64,000 nt of DNA from contig JANWWN010000006.1 in the NCBI GenBank assembly GCA_025055435.1, positions 1-64,000 on the forward strand, in the 5' to 3' direction. The notes beneath the pieces are model-generated. The model saw only the letters and a list, made by a program, of their open reading frames with translations. It searched no databases and was not told where the DNA came from. This DNA is from Cyclobacteriaceae bacterium. GTDB taxonomy: Bacteria; Bacteroidota; Bacteroidia; Cytophagales; Cyclobacteriaceae. A program made the position numbers and the translations under genes. This document shows positions 36,160 to 44,901 of the stretch, piece by piece. Every line of letters begins with the position of its first letter. The first letter of the stretch is position 1.

Positions 36160-36195
36160 AAATAAAAATAAAAAATCCCGGCATCGGCCAGGATT
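36160..36195 (-). terminator. Rho-independent terminator after the 53-aa protein gene
   Basis: On the minus strand, AATCCTGGC and GCCGGGATT form a 9-bp stem (one G-T pair) around a 4-base loop (36174-36195), followed by TTTTTTATTTTTA (36161-36173). It separates this gene from exonuclease III. Confidence 0.8.
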
Positions 36196-36217
36196 CACAG
36201 TCAGCTCCGGGAAATTG

Positions 36218-36379
36218 TCAGGCTTGTTTTTCTTTTTTAGCCTTAAATTCTTCCTTAATCTTTTCGATGTCCACGTTTTTGATTACCGGCTTGAAATTCT
36301 GCAACTTCAGCGTTTGCCTGCGAACGGCAGCCTGCGAGCGCACTCTCCGGTTTTTACGTTTCAGTCGGGTTACAGCCAT
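36218..36379 (-). CDS. Very basic 53-aa protein, possibly ribosome-associated
   Basis: A 53-residue protein with an Arg/Lys-rich N-terminus (MAVTRLKRKNRRVRSQAAVR) and a Lys/Glu-rich helical tail (VDIEKIKEEFKAKKEK). The frame continues 24 codons upstream, but the ATG at 36379 gives the compact product. It has its own terminator and is divergent from hisS, whose promoter lies just upstream, which suggests a genuine, well-expressed gene. I believe similar small basic proteins are widespread in Bacteroidota. The charge pattern resembles small ribosomal proteins, but a ribosomal role is inference only. Confidence 0.65.
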   Translation of the reverse strand: MAVTRLKRKNRRVRSQAAVRRQTLKLQNFKPVIKNVDIEKIKEEFKAKKEKQA

Positions 36380-36459
36380 GGCTTTACGATTTTCAGGGCG
36401 CAAAAATGTAGAGGATTTTGCGGATTTACAAACCTTCTTGATGGTAGCCAATTCCTGTT

Positions 36460-36467
36460 TAGTTTTG
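36460..36467 (+). promoter_or_regulatory. Promoter element of hisS
   Basis: TAGTTTTG matches TAnnTTTG and has a TTG (36438-36440) 19 bp upstream. It ends only 4 bp before the first ATG of hisS, so the transcript would have almost no leader. Confidence 0.6.
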
Positions 36468-36471
36468 GGCG

Positions 36472-37830
36472 ATGATGGATAAACCCGCTCTTCCCAAAGG
36501 TACCCGCGACTTCGGGCCTGTTGTCATGGCCCGCAGAAACTACCTGACTGGCGTCATCCGGCAGGTATTCGAACGATTTGGATTCCAGCCACTGGAGACA
36601 CCCGCTATGGAAAACCTCTCCACCCTGCTGGGCAAATACGGTGAAGAAGGCGACCAGCTCCTGTTCCGGATATTAGATAATGGTGATTTTCTAAAAGATG
36701 TGCCGGATGATGTATTCGCTTTACGCGATGCCCGCAAACTGTCGCAGTACATTGCCGGAAAAGGTCTGCGGTACGACCTCACCGTACCTTTTGCCCGATA
36801 TGTGGTGATGAACCGCAGCGATATTCCGATGCCCTTCCGGCGATATCAGATACAGCCCGTGTGGCGTGCCGACCGGCCGCAAAAGGGTCGTTACCGGGAA
36901 TTTTATCAATGCGATGCCGATGTGGTCGGAACCGATTCGTTGTTGTGCGAGACCGAAATTGTGCTCATGATTGACGAAGTGTTCGGCAAACTGGGTCTGA
37001 AGGATTACGCTATCAAAATCAACCACCGCGATATACTGAACCACATCGCCCGCGCTACCGGTGCAGCCGGTCGCGAAAACGATTTGTTTGTGGCATTGGA
37101 TAAGCTGGATAAAATCGGAGAAGAAGGCGTGCGCGAAGAACTCAGCCAGCGCGGTTTTGCGACCTCTGTGGCCGATAAACTGTTTGACTTCATTCGGACA
37201 GGAGCCGCACCAAACGGCCTTACCCAACTCAGCAAGGATTTACCCGAAAGTCGTGGGTTAAACGAACTGCAACAGGTTTTCGCTATGCTTCGGCTGGCAG
37301 GCAATGATTTAACACATGCGCAATTTGATGTTTCGCTGGCACGAGGTCTTACCTACTACACGGGCTGCATATTCGAAGTAAAAATAAGCAACGTAGCTGT
37401 TGGCAGTGTTTGCGGTGGCGGAAGGTACGACAACCTAACGCAGGCATTTGGTTCGAAAGAAAAACTTTCAGGTGTGGGCATATCGTTCGGCATTGACCGC
37501 ATCTACGATGCGCTGGCAGAACTGAACCTTTTCCCTTCACAGGTGCAATCCTCAGTAAAAGTATTGGTATGTCATATGGACGAAGGCACGTTTCGGTTCG
37601 GATTGCAGGTTGTTCAGCAGCTCCGACAGGCGGGTGTGGCTTCGGAGTTGTATCCGGATATTACCAAACTCAGAAAGCAGCTTGACTACGCCAACCGCAG
37701 GCAAATACCGTTTGCTGCAGTAATCGGACCGGACGAAATGAGTCGCGGCACGGTTGCGCTGAAGAACCTTACAACCGGAGAACAGGAAACACTGACCACC
37801 GAAAAACTTATCGAAAAGCTGAAGCCGTGA
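36472..37830 (+). CDS. hisS: Histidyl-tRNA synthetase
   Basis: A 452-aa class II aminoacyl-tRNA synthetase. Motif 2 is FRRYQIQPVWRADRPQKGRYREFYQCD, the histidine-binding segment is RGLTYYTG, motif 3 is GVGISFGIDRIYDAL, and the C-terminal anticodon-binding domain follows (about 360-450). The start has two adjacent ATG codons (36472 and 36475), both close behind a promoter element. Its stop overlaps the GTG of hutH, so hisS and hutH are co-transcribed, an unusual pairing of translation and histidine breakdown. Confidence 0.96.
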   Translation: MMDKPALPKGTRDFGPVVMARRNYLTGVIRQVFERFGFQPLETPAMENLSTLLGKYGEEGDQLLFRILDNGDFLKDVPDDVFALRDARKLSQYIAGKGLRYDLTVPFARYVVMNRSDIPMPFRRYQIQPVWRADRPQKGRYREFYQCDADVVGTDSLLCETEIVLMIDEVFGKLGLKDYAIKINHRDILNHIARATGAAGRENDLFVALDKLDKIGEEGVREELSQRGFATSVADKLFDFIRTGAAPNGLTQLSKDLPESRGLNELQQVFAMLRLAGNDLTHAQFDVSLARGLTYYTGCIFEVKISNVAVGSVCGGGRYDNLTQAFGSKEKLSGVGISFGIDRIYDALAELNLFPSQVQSSVKVLVCHMDEGTFRFGLQVVQQLRQAGVASELYPDITKLRKQLDYANRRQIPFAAVIGPDEMSRGTVALKNLTTGEQETLTTEKLIEKLKP

Positions 37831-39314
37831 AGTTTACACTGGGCCTCCATCCGATTACGGCAGCCGACCTGCCGCTCCTTCATCAAAAAGATTTAGTGCT
37901 CGAACTAAGCAGCGAAGTGTGGCAACGGGTGCGCACCTGCCGGGACTATTTGGACCAAAAGCTGCGCGCCTCATCCGGACCCGTGTATGGCATCAACACA
38001 GGCTTTGGCTCGCTGTATAATAAATTCATTCCAACCGATCAGTTAGAAAAGTTGCAGGAAAACCTGGTCAGGTCGCATGCCTGTGGTACAGGCCCGGAGG
38101 TACCGGAAGAAATCGTGCGGCTGATGTTACTGCTTAAAATACGCTCGCTGGGCTATGGCTATTCAGGCGTACAGGATGTTACCATCCAACGACTGTTGGA
38201 CTATTTTAATGAGGGTATTACACCTGTAGTATATGAGATGGGCTCGTTGGGTGCTTCGGGCGACCTGGCTCCCTTGGCGCACCTGAGCCTTCCGCTAATC
38301 GGTGAAGGGCAGGTGCGTTGGAAGGGCTCGGTGTTTCAAGCCGGAGAAATCAACGCCCGCTTTAACTGGCAGCCCATTCACTTTAAATCAAAAGAAGGTC
38401 TGGCTTTGCTAAATGGAACGCAGTTCATGCTGGCGTATGCCGTTTATGCCGTTTACCATGCCCAACGGCTCTTGCAACTGGCTAACACAATTGGCGCGCT
38501 TTCGCTGGATGCGTTCGATGGCCGCATTGAACCGTTCAGTCACCTTGTGCACCGGCTTCGCCCGCATAAAGGGCAAATGGAAACAGCAAGCAGCATAGTT
38601 GAGTTGCTTCAGGGCAGCGAACTCATCCGTCAGCCCAAACAACATGTTCAGGACCCGTATTCCTTCCGCTGCATACCACAGGTGCATGGCGCAAGTGCCG
38701 ATGCGATTGATTATGTAACGCAGATAATACTGACGGAAATAAACAGCGTTACCGACAATCCGAACATTTTTCCTGATGAAGATACCATTATCTCAGCCGG
38801 CAACTTTCACGGTCAGCCGCTTGCACTTGCATTGGATTTTCTGGCTATCGCCTTGTCGGAATTAGGCAGCATTTCCGAGCGCCGGACTTTTCAGCTCATT
38901 TCAGGTGCGCGCGGTTTGCCCAATTACCTGGTAGCACATCCGGGTATCAATTCCGGGCTCATGATACCGCAATACACAGCCGCATCTCTGGTAAGTCAGA
39001 ACAAACAGTTGAGCACGCCTGCCTCAGTAGATTCGATTGTCTCTTCAAACGGTCAGGAAGACCATGTAAGCATGGGCGCCAACGCTGCATTAAAAATCTA
39101 TCGCATAGTGAATAATCTGTACAGCATACTGGCCATCGAACTATTTACAGCTGTGCAGGCGCTGGAATTCCGCCGACCCTTGCGCACTTCACCCGTGCTT
39201 GAAAAATTTGTACATACTTTCCGTGAGCAGGTGCCGTTTGTAGAAGAAGACCGTTTACTGCATAACGATCTGATCAAAGCAGAAAAATTTATTCGCGAAT
39301 GGGAGCTTGGCTAA
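37827..39314 (+). CDS. hutH: Histidine ammonia-lyase
   Basis: A 495-aa member of the MIO ammonia-lyase family that removes ammonia from histidine to give urocanate. The self-forming MIO prosthetic group comes from Ala143-Ser144-Gly145 (in GASGDLAPLAH), and NGTQFMLA, GNFHGQPLA and QEDHVSMGANAA are conserved. The GTG start overlaps the hisS stop. Other hut genes are absent nearby, so a tyrosine- or other aromatic-lyase specificity cannot be ruled out. Its stop overlaps the next gene by 16 bp. Confidence 0.92.
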   Translation: MKFTLGLHPITAADLPLLHQKDLVLELSSEVWQRVRTCRDYLDQKLRASSGPVYGINTGFGSLYNKFIPTDQLEKLQENLVRSHACGTGPEVPEEIVRLMLLLKIRSLGYGYSGVQDVTIQRLLDYFNEGITPVVYEMGSLGASGDLAPLAHLSLPLIGEGQVRWKGSVFQAGEINARFNWQPIHFKSKEGLALLNGTQFMLAYAVYAVYHAQRLLQLANTIGALSLDAFDGRIEPFSHLVHRLRPHKGQMETASSIVELLQGSELIRQPKQHVQDPYSFRCIPQVHGASADAIDYVTQIILTEINSVTDNPNIFPDEDTIISAGNFHGQPLALALDFLAIALSELGSISERRTFQLISGARGLPNYLVAHPGINSGLMIPQYTAASLVSQNKQLSTPASVDSIVSSNGQEDHVSMGANAALKIYRIVNNLYSILAIELFTAVQALEFRRPLRTSPVLEKFVHTFREQVPFVEEDRLLHNDLIKAEKFIREWELG

Positions 39315-41203
39315 GAACGTGGTTTATTGTGCTCTTCATCGGTCACCGTGTAGCATCCGCACAACACGTGAGTCAGCTAGGCCGGTTTCAGGTAGATAAC
39401 CGAAAAGGCTGTGTTTCGCTTACCGTTACCATCACCAATGCCAATCTGATTACCACGGGCTATTGTACCGGTTTGAACCCCTGCGAAATGAACTGGGGCG
39501 ATGGCACACCCGTGCAAACCAATGTATTCACCCATACCTACACGCAGGCCGGCACATATACCCTTACCGTGCTGTATCAAACCATTGGCCCTGACCAGAT
39601 TACGATAACCGTGCGACCGAATCAGCCCCCTGTTTTTGAACTCTACTCCTGCAACGGCAATCAGGTACAGGTACGCGTAACCGATACCTTTTACGATGCC
39701 TACATCATCAACTACAACGATGCCTCACCCGAAGTGCAGGTACCCAAAGGAACTTTAGCCGTTAATAACCACACGTACAGCACTTCAGGAGCCAAAACCA
39801 TATCGGTGCGGGGGAAGGATGTTAGCGCAGCCGATAACTGTATTTCAGCTAACCAGGCGTTTACCGCAGTGCCGGTATTGCCTGTACCAGCCATTACCGA
39901 GCTGCGCGTGATGAACAGCTCGTCTATCGAACAGGATTTTGCAACAGCAACCAACGTAGCCTACCGCCTTGAAATCGCCACCAACAACAACACCACTTTT
40001 CAGCTTGTGCAAAACGTGTACAACCAATCAAACGCTGCATTGAGCGGGTTGCGAACCGATGACAATTATTATTGCTTCCGACTGGGTGCATTCGACCGTT
40101 GTGCGGGAAACGTTACCTCCTATTCCAACATTATCTGCAGTGCCGATCTGGATCTCACATTACTGAGCCTTGAAAACCGGCTTACCTGGTCAACGCAACC
40201 ATCGGGAATCAGCAACTTTACCATTCAGCGCAACAATGCACCCCTTGCCACGGTTTCATCTTCGCCTTACTCCGACACAAATGTTAGCTGCCGAACCACG
40301 TATTGTTACCGGGTCAGGTCAAATTACGCCAACGGGAGCCGCAGCCTGTCGGCTGAAAAATGTGGCGAAACATTTTCATCGGCAATACCCGCTGCCATTC
40401 AAAACACAACGGCTGTGGTGGGTACAAGCGGTGTTGAGCTTACCTGGATACAGGATCCGGCTTTCACGCCCGAGAGCTATACCTTGTTCAAACGACCGGT
40501 TAGCGGATTATTGAGCCCGATAGGAAACACAACCGTAAACCAATTTACCGATAACAACTACACAACAGCCGAGCCTTCGTGCTACCGCATTAACTATCGC
40601 GATGTTTGCGGCAATAATTCAAACCCGGGGCTGGATGTCTGCCCGATTGTTTTAACCGGTTCGTTGAATTCCGATAACTCCATCAGCCTGAGTTGGTCGG
40701 CTTATGAAGGATGGCTCAATGGAGTCAATCATTATGAAGTTGACAAATTCAACACGTCGGGAACATTAATCCAGACCTTTAACACGGGCACAACTACCCT
40801 ATTGCTTGACGATACGTCCGATCCGGCCAATCAGGCGTATCGCTATGTGGTACGTGCCGTGGCCAACGATGGCGGACTGGGCATGGCCGTTAGCAATGAA
40901 CTGGTTATCATAAAAGAGCCAAAACTGTATTATCCCACTGCCTTTACACCGGACGGTCAGGGGCCGGCAGAAAATGAAATGTTTAAAGTTTTTGGACAGT
41001 ACCTTTCTTCGTTTGAGATGCGCATTTTTAACCGTTGGGGTGAGTTGTTGTTTGTTACCCGCGACATCGACAGCGGTTGGGACGGCCGGTATCAGGGCCG
41101 CGAGCAACCTGAAGGAACGTATGTATTTGTAGCACGTATAACCGATATGATGGGCCGGAATTTTACCCGATCCGGTTCGGTTGTTTTACTTCGCAAAAAA
41201 TAG
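39299..41203 (+). CDS. Gliding motility-associated C-terminal domain protein (T9SS cargo)
   Basis: A 634-aa exported protein with a signal peptide (WFIVLFIGHRVASAQ), an N-terminal PKD-like domain (about 35-110, with CEMNWGDGTPVQTNVFTHTY), fibronectin-like segments in the middle and a C-terminal CHU_C / gliding-motility-associated domain (about 545-634: YYPTAFTPDGQGPAENEMF, MRIFNRWGELLF, WDGRYQGREQPEGTYVF). That domain is the type B sorting signal for type IX secretion, so the protein should reach the cell surface or medium. Its ATG lies inside the last codons of hutH. Confidence 0.9.
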   Translation: MGAWLRTWFIVLFIGHRVASAQHVSQLGRFQVDNRKGCVSLTVTITNANLITTGYCTGLNPCEMNWGDGTPVQTNVFTHTYTQAGTYTLTVLYQTIGPDQITITVRPNQPPVFELYSCNGNQVQVRVTDTFYDAYIINYNDASPEVQVPKGTLAVNNHTYSTSGAKTISVRGKDVSAADNCISANQAFTAVPVLPVPAITELRVMNSSSIEQDFATATNVAYRLEIATNNNTTFQLVQNVYNQSNAALSGLRTDDNYYCFRLGAFDRCAGNVTSYSNIICSADLDLTLLSLENRLTWSTQPSGISNFTIQRNNAPLATVSSSPYSDTNVSCRTTYCYRVRSNYANGSRSLSAEKCGETFSSAIPAAIQNTTAVVGTSGVELTWIQDPAFTPESYTLFKRPVSGLLSPIGNTTVNQFTDNNYTTAEPSCYRINYRDVCGNNSNPGLDVCPIVLTGSLNSDNSISLSWSAYEGWLNGVNHYEVDKFNTSGTLIQTFNTGTTTLLLDDTSDPANQAYRYVVRAVANDGGLGMAVSNELVIIKEPKLYYPTAFTPDGQGPAENEMFKVFGQYLSSFEMRIFNRWGELLFVTRDIDSGWDGRYQGREQPEGTYVFVARITDMMGRNFTRSGSVVLLRKK

Positions 41204-41227
41204 CAAAACGTTTCTCAGGCAATCTTT

Positions 41228-41235
41228 TACTTTTG
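41228..41235 (+). promoter_or_regulatory. Promoter element just before ybaB
   Basis: TACTTTTG matches TAnnTTTG and ends 4 bp before the ybaB ATG, which predicts a leaderless or nearly leaderless transcript. No -33 TTG is evident. Confidence 0.45.
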
Positions 41236-41239
41236 CATC

Positions 41240-41575
41240 ATGCTGGACATGATGAAAATGATGGGCCGAATGAAAGAACTGCAGGCCCGCCTTCAACAGG
41301 CACAAAACAATCTGATCAATATTAAAGCCGTAGGCGAAGCTGGTGGCGGCATGGTGAAAGTAATCGCAAACGGTAAAAAACAATTGCTTACTGTTGAAAT
41401 AGACGAAGCGCTGATGAAGCCATCCGACCGGCAGGTGCTGCAGGACCTTATTGTGGCAGCCGTGAATAAAGCCCTGGACGAGGCCGAACAACTGGCACGC
41501 GAGGAATTGCGCAAAAGTACCGAAGGCCTCCTGCCCGATCTGCCCGGTCTTGATCTGGGAAATTTGATGCGGTAA
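41240..41575 (+). CDS. YbaB/EbfC-family nucleoid-associated protein
   Basis: A 111-aa DNA-binding protein of the YbaB/EbfC family, which forms a dimer with tweezer-like helices. The N-terminal amphipathic helix (MMGRMKELQARLQQAQNNL), GEAGGGMVKVIANGKKQLLTVEID and VAAVNKALDEAEQLA match the family. Elsewhere it often sits beside dnaX-recR; here it precedes a glycosyltransferase gene by 16 bp. Confidence 0.93.
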   Translation: MLDMMKMMGRMKELQARLQQAQNNLINIKAVGEAGGGMVKVIANGKKQLLTVEIDEALMKPSDRQVLQDLIVAAVNKALDEAEQLAREELRKSTEGLLPDLPGLDLGNLMR

Positions 41576-41591
41576 ATACCCTGATAGTTTC

Positions 41592-42596
41592 GTGACCTCC
41601 ACAGCCGTTATTATTTTGAATTATAACGGAGCCCGCCTGCTCAGGCAGTTCCTTCCGGGAGTTATCCGGTATTCGCAGTCAGCACAAATCGTTGTGGCCG
41701 ATAATGCCTCAACCGATGAATCGCGCGAGCTGTTAAAAAAAGAATTCCCGGCAGTCCGTTGCATTGAGTTGGACCGTAATTACGGTTACAGCGGCGGCTA
41801 TAACCGCGCCCTTCAGGTTGTCGATGCTGAATATTGTGTCTTGCTTAATTCTGATGTTGAAATTACCGATGGCTGGCTGCAGCCCATGGTATCGTTATTG
41901 GATAACCATCCGGAGATTGCTGCGGTGCAGCCAAAGATTTTATCCTACAACAACCGCGAATATTTTGAATACGCCGGTGCCGGTGGTGGATTCATTGACA
42001 CGTTGGGTTATCCGTTTTGCCGGGGCCGGGTCTTCGATCACCTTGAAAAAGATTTCGGTCAGTATAACGATACACGGGAAATTTTCTGGGCAAGCGGAGC
42101 CTGCCTGATGATTCGAAGGAAGGTTTACGAAGAACTGGGTGGACTAAACGAAGATTTTTTTGCACACATGGAAGAAATTGATTTGTGCTGGCGTATCATC
42201 CGGAGAGGTTTCAGCGTTTATTACTGCGGTTCATCCACCGTATATCACATCGGAGCCGGAACACTTGCCTACGGTCATCCGCGCAAGATTTATCTCAACT
42301 TCCGCAATAACCTGCGCATGCTTGTCTATCATTTGCCTGCATCCCAGTTGGTATGGAAGCTCCCGCTGCGACTTGCACTGGATTGGATTGCTGCACTTCG
42401 TTTTTTATTACGCGGAGAAGTCAGAGCCTTTACCTCGGTGTTACGTGCTCAGGCTAACCTGGCGTTTCAATTCCGCAAAGTTTTCAATACCCGTAAGAAA
42501 TTATCACGGGCACTACCGTACCGGATGGATGGAATTTACTACGGCTCTATTCTCCTGGATTATTTTATCCGTAAACGCACCCGCTTAATTGGCTAA
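41592..42596 (+). CDS. Family 2 glycosyltransferase
   Basis: A 334-aa GT2 enzyme. The nucleotide-sugar-binding N-terminus is VIILNYNGARLLRQFLP, followed by VVADNASTDES, the metal-binding LLNSDVEI (DXD-like), and HMEEIDLCWRIIRRGF near residue 200, the usual catalytic ED region. This is the rhamnosyl-type subgroup used for surface polysaccharides. The GTG start follows ybaB by 16 bp. Acceptor and donor are unknown. The stop overlaps the convergent pspC-like stop by 2-3 bp. Confidence 0.9.
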   Translation: MTSTAVIILNYNGARLLRQFLPGVIRYSQSAQIVVADNASTDESRELLKKEFPAVRCIELDRNYGYSGGYNRALQVVDAEYCVLLNSDVEITDGWLQPMVSLLDNHPEIAAVQPKILSYNNREYFEYAGAGGGFIDTLGYPFCRGRVFDHLEKDFGQYNDTREIFWASGACLMIRRKVYEELGGLNEDFFAHMEEIDLCWRIIRRGFSVYYCGSSTVYHIGAGTLAYGHPRKIYLNFRNNLRMLVYHLPASQLVWKLPLRLALDWIAALRFLLRGEVRAFTSVLRAQANLAFQFRKVFNTRKKLSRALPYRMDGIYYGSILLDYFIRKRTRLIG

Positions 42597-42820
42597 TAAT
42601 CCCAAACCGGGTTTCGCTTTCGTAGGTATTTTTTCAGATTAAGCAGGAAGGCCAAAGTCAGGTAAATGAGCAATGGGCTTCCAAAAGTCAGGAAGGAAGC
42701 ATAGATAAAAAAAAGCCGGATGGTAGAGGTGGCAACACCCAGTTTTTCACCTATCCAGGAGCATACACCAAAAGCGTGCTCTTCAAAAAAATACTGCAAC
42801 TGCATAATCCATTTACCCAT
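42593..42820 (-). CDS. Small PspC-domain membrane protein
   Basis: A 75-aa protein of the PspC family: the motif GVCSWIGEKLGVATSTIRLFFIYASFLTFG (cited in part: GVCSWIGEKLGV) followed by one or two membrane helices (LIYLTLAFLLNLKKYL). PspC domains act in envelope stress sensing. It stands alone here without other psp genes. Its stop overlaps that of the convergent glycosyltransferase. Confidence 0.82.
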   Translation of the reverse strand: MGKWIMQLQYFFEEHAFGVCSWIGEKLGVATSTIRLFFIYASFLTFGSPLLIYLTLAFLLNLKKYLRKRNPVWDY

Positions 42821-42935
42821 AACTGGCTCGTTTAAACCCCTTCAAACTGCAATTTAACGATAATATAAGCCTCAAAAATATAGACCGGGCACACGAGTAT
42901 GGATTAGGGCGGCAAAGTTTAATTTTTGACTATAA

Positions 42936-42966
42936 TTGCAAAAAAAAGCCGATAAACGTAGTTTTG
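42936..42966 (+). promoter_or_regulatory. Promoter of the OmpA/TPR lipoprotein gene
   Basis: TTG (42936-42938), a 20-bp spacer and TAGTTTTG (42959-42966) form a complete Bacteroidota promoter, 35 bp before the ATG. Confidence 0.7.
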
Positions 42967-43001
42967 GCACTCATTTTCACAAACCCTAAAAATCAAGTCC
43001 G

Positions 43002-44771
43002 ATGAGAAAATTAGTTTACGCATTTGTCATCACAGGTCTGATTACCCTTGGAGGCTGTACCCTCCCTCAAATGGTAAAGATGGCCAAACAACAACAACTT
43101 ACCGTAACACCCAACCCGCTGGAGGTGCATAAAGATACGGTAACATTCACCATGGCCGCGAACCTGCCGGTTAAGATGCTGAAAAAGGGTACAACCTATA
43201 CTTTGAACACGTTTTACAAGTATGGCGATCGCGAAGCCGCATTGGAACCCATTGTGTTCAATGCAAATGATTATCCAAACGCTGCCACCGAGCAACCTCG
43301 CGTTAGCAAAAACTTTTCATTTGCTTACAACCCTGCCATGCGTTCGGGCGTGCTGCAGGTTGAAGGTGTAGCATCCAAAGGGGGTAAATCAAAGTCCACT
43401 CCGCGCATGGATGTTGCCGTGGGTGTAATCACCACTTCAAAACTGGTTAAATCTGTAGCTTACCCTGTTTATGCAGCGCACGGCTACAACAATCAGGAAG
43501 AAATTATTCCCATCGTTATTCCTGACTTCATTTTCGAACAGGGTAAATCGGTGTTGCGCAAATCAGAGATAAATAGCGAAAAAGGTAAAAAACTGGATGC
43601 CTTCATCGCTTCCAAAAACGTAACCAAAACCGTAACCATTACCGGTACCCACTCGCCCGAAGGTGCTGAACGTATTAACAGCCGCCTTTCGCCTGATCGC
43701 GCTAAAGCAATTGAAAAGTATTATCGCGACCAGATGAAAAAATATGATTACAAAGATCAGGCTAAAGACATTCAGTTTGTACTTAAGCCCATCATACGCG
43801 ACTGGACCGAATTCAAAACAGCCCTTGCCAATTACAATGGCATTTCTTCCGAAGAAAAGGCCGAGTACCTCAATATTATCAACTCTGGCGGCACCTTTGA
43901 AGAGCAGGAAAAGCGCATGAAGAAGCTGCCTACTTACAAAAAAGTATTTAAAGATGTATATCCCGGTCTGCGTACCGCAAAAACAGAAATCCTTACTGTA
44001 AAGGAGAAGAAAACCGACTCGGAGATTTCCGTTCTGGCCAAGCAAATCGCAAGCGGTGCTGCTTCGGCCGATGCACTTTCGTTTGAAGAACTGATGTATG
44101 CCGGAACGCTTACTCCGGACAATAAAGAAAAAGAAGCCATTTACCTGGCTGCTACCAAAAAAGGAACCAACTGGAATGCCCATAACAACCTGGCAGCTGC
44201 ATACATTGCCCAGGCTATCGAAAACCCTTCGAATGCGGCCTCTCTTGCCGAAAAAGCAAAAGCCCAGTTGGATATAGCCGCACGCATCAACGCTGCACCT
44301 GAAGTCAATGCCAATCTTGCATCGGTGTCCATGCTGCAGGGCAATCCTTATGCTGCTTACCGTTATGCAAGCCGTGTTTCCGGTTTGCGTGGTGATAATG
44401 CTGCTGGCTTTAATGGCGTAAAAGCTTCTGCTGCCATATATACCGCACGTTACAGCGAAGCTGTGAGTGCCGCTTCTGCTGCTGCGAACACAGCAGACAA
44501 CCTGTTTAATAAAGGACTGGCTCAGGTATTGAACAAAGATTATCAGAACGCGTTGAATTCATTTGCTGAAGCCACCCGCCTGAACAGCAATCATGCTTTG
44601 GCCTGGTACGGTGCCGCTGTTGCCAGCGCCCGCCTGGGCAATGCCGATGGCGTGGTAGCCAACCTGACCAATGCCGTAAAAGCCGATCCTTCGCTGAAAG
44701 AAATGGCATTGACCGACCTCGAATTTGCGAAGTGGAATACTACGGAAGCATTCCGCAATGCATTGAAGTAA
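43002..44771 (+). CDS. Lipoprotein with OmpA-like and TPR regions
   Basis: A 589-aa envelope protein with a lipoprotein signal ending LITLGGC (acylated Cys19). The middle (about 180-250: IPDFIFEQGKSVLRKSEI, TITGTHSPEGAERINSRLSPDRAKAIEKYY) resembles an OmpA/MotB-type peptidoglycan-binding fold, with an insertion after it. The C-terminal 170 residues are Ala-rich TPR repeats (NNLAAAYIAQAIENPSN, FNKGLAQVLNKDYQNALNSFAEATRLN). It probably ties the outer membrane to the cell wall. It has its own strong promoter and a strong terminator, so it is a single-gene unit that may be highly expressed. Confidence 0.85.
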   Translation: MRKLVYAFVITGLITLGGCTLPQMVKMAKQQQLTVTPNPLEVHKDTVTFTMAANLPVKMLKKGTTYTLNTFYKYGDREAALEPIVFNANDYPNAATEQPRVSKNFSFAYNPAMRSGVLQVEGVASKGGKSKSTPRMDVAVGVITTSKLVKSVAYPVYAAHGYNNQEEIIPIVIPDFIFEQGKSVLRKSEINSEKGKKLDAFIASKNVTKTVTITGTHSPEGAERINSRLSPDRAKAIEKYYRDQMKKYDYKDQAKDIQFVLKPIIRDWTEFKTALANYNGISSEEKAEYLNIINSGGTFEEQEKRMKKLPTYKKVFKDVYPGLRTAKTEILTVKEKKTDSEISVLAKQIASGAASADALSFEELMYAGTLTPDNKEKEAIYLAATKKGTNWNAHNNLAAAYIAQAIENPSNAASLAEKAKAQLDIAARINAAPEVNANLASVSMLQGNPYAAYRYASRVSGLRGDNAAGFNGVKASAAIYTARYSEAVSAASAAANTADNLFNKGLAQVLNKDYQNALNSFAEATRLNSNHALAWYGAAVASARLGNADGVVANLTNAVKADPSLKEMALTDLEFAKWNTTEAFRNALK

Positions 44772-44792
44772 TTACTTTCTCATTGGATACAG

Positions 44793-44828
44793 CAAACCCT
44801 GACGGTTCCGTCAGGGTTTGTTTTTTTA
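44793..44828 (+). terminator. Rho-independent terminator after the OmpA/TPR gene
   Basis: A perfect 13-bp inverted repeat, CAAACCCTGACGG / CCGTCAGGGTTTG (44793-44805 and 44808-44820), with a tiny loop and a run of T (44821-44827). Confidence 0.92.
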
Positions 44829-44901
44829 TGGAAAAAAGTAATTAAGCGGTTTTAATCCATACTTTTCAAACTGTATTTTTACGCACCTTAAATCAAGCAT
44901 T

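Noticed and set aside
43563-44183. 206-codon frame antisense to the OmpA/TPR lipoprotein gene
   Set aside because: It is a shadow of a strongly supported coding gene and shows repetitive Phe/Gly composition from Lys/Ala codons read backwards.
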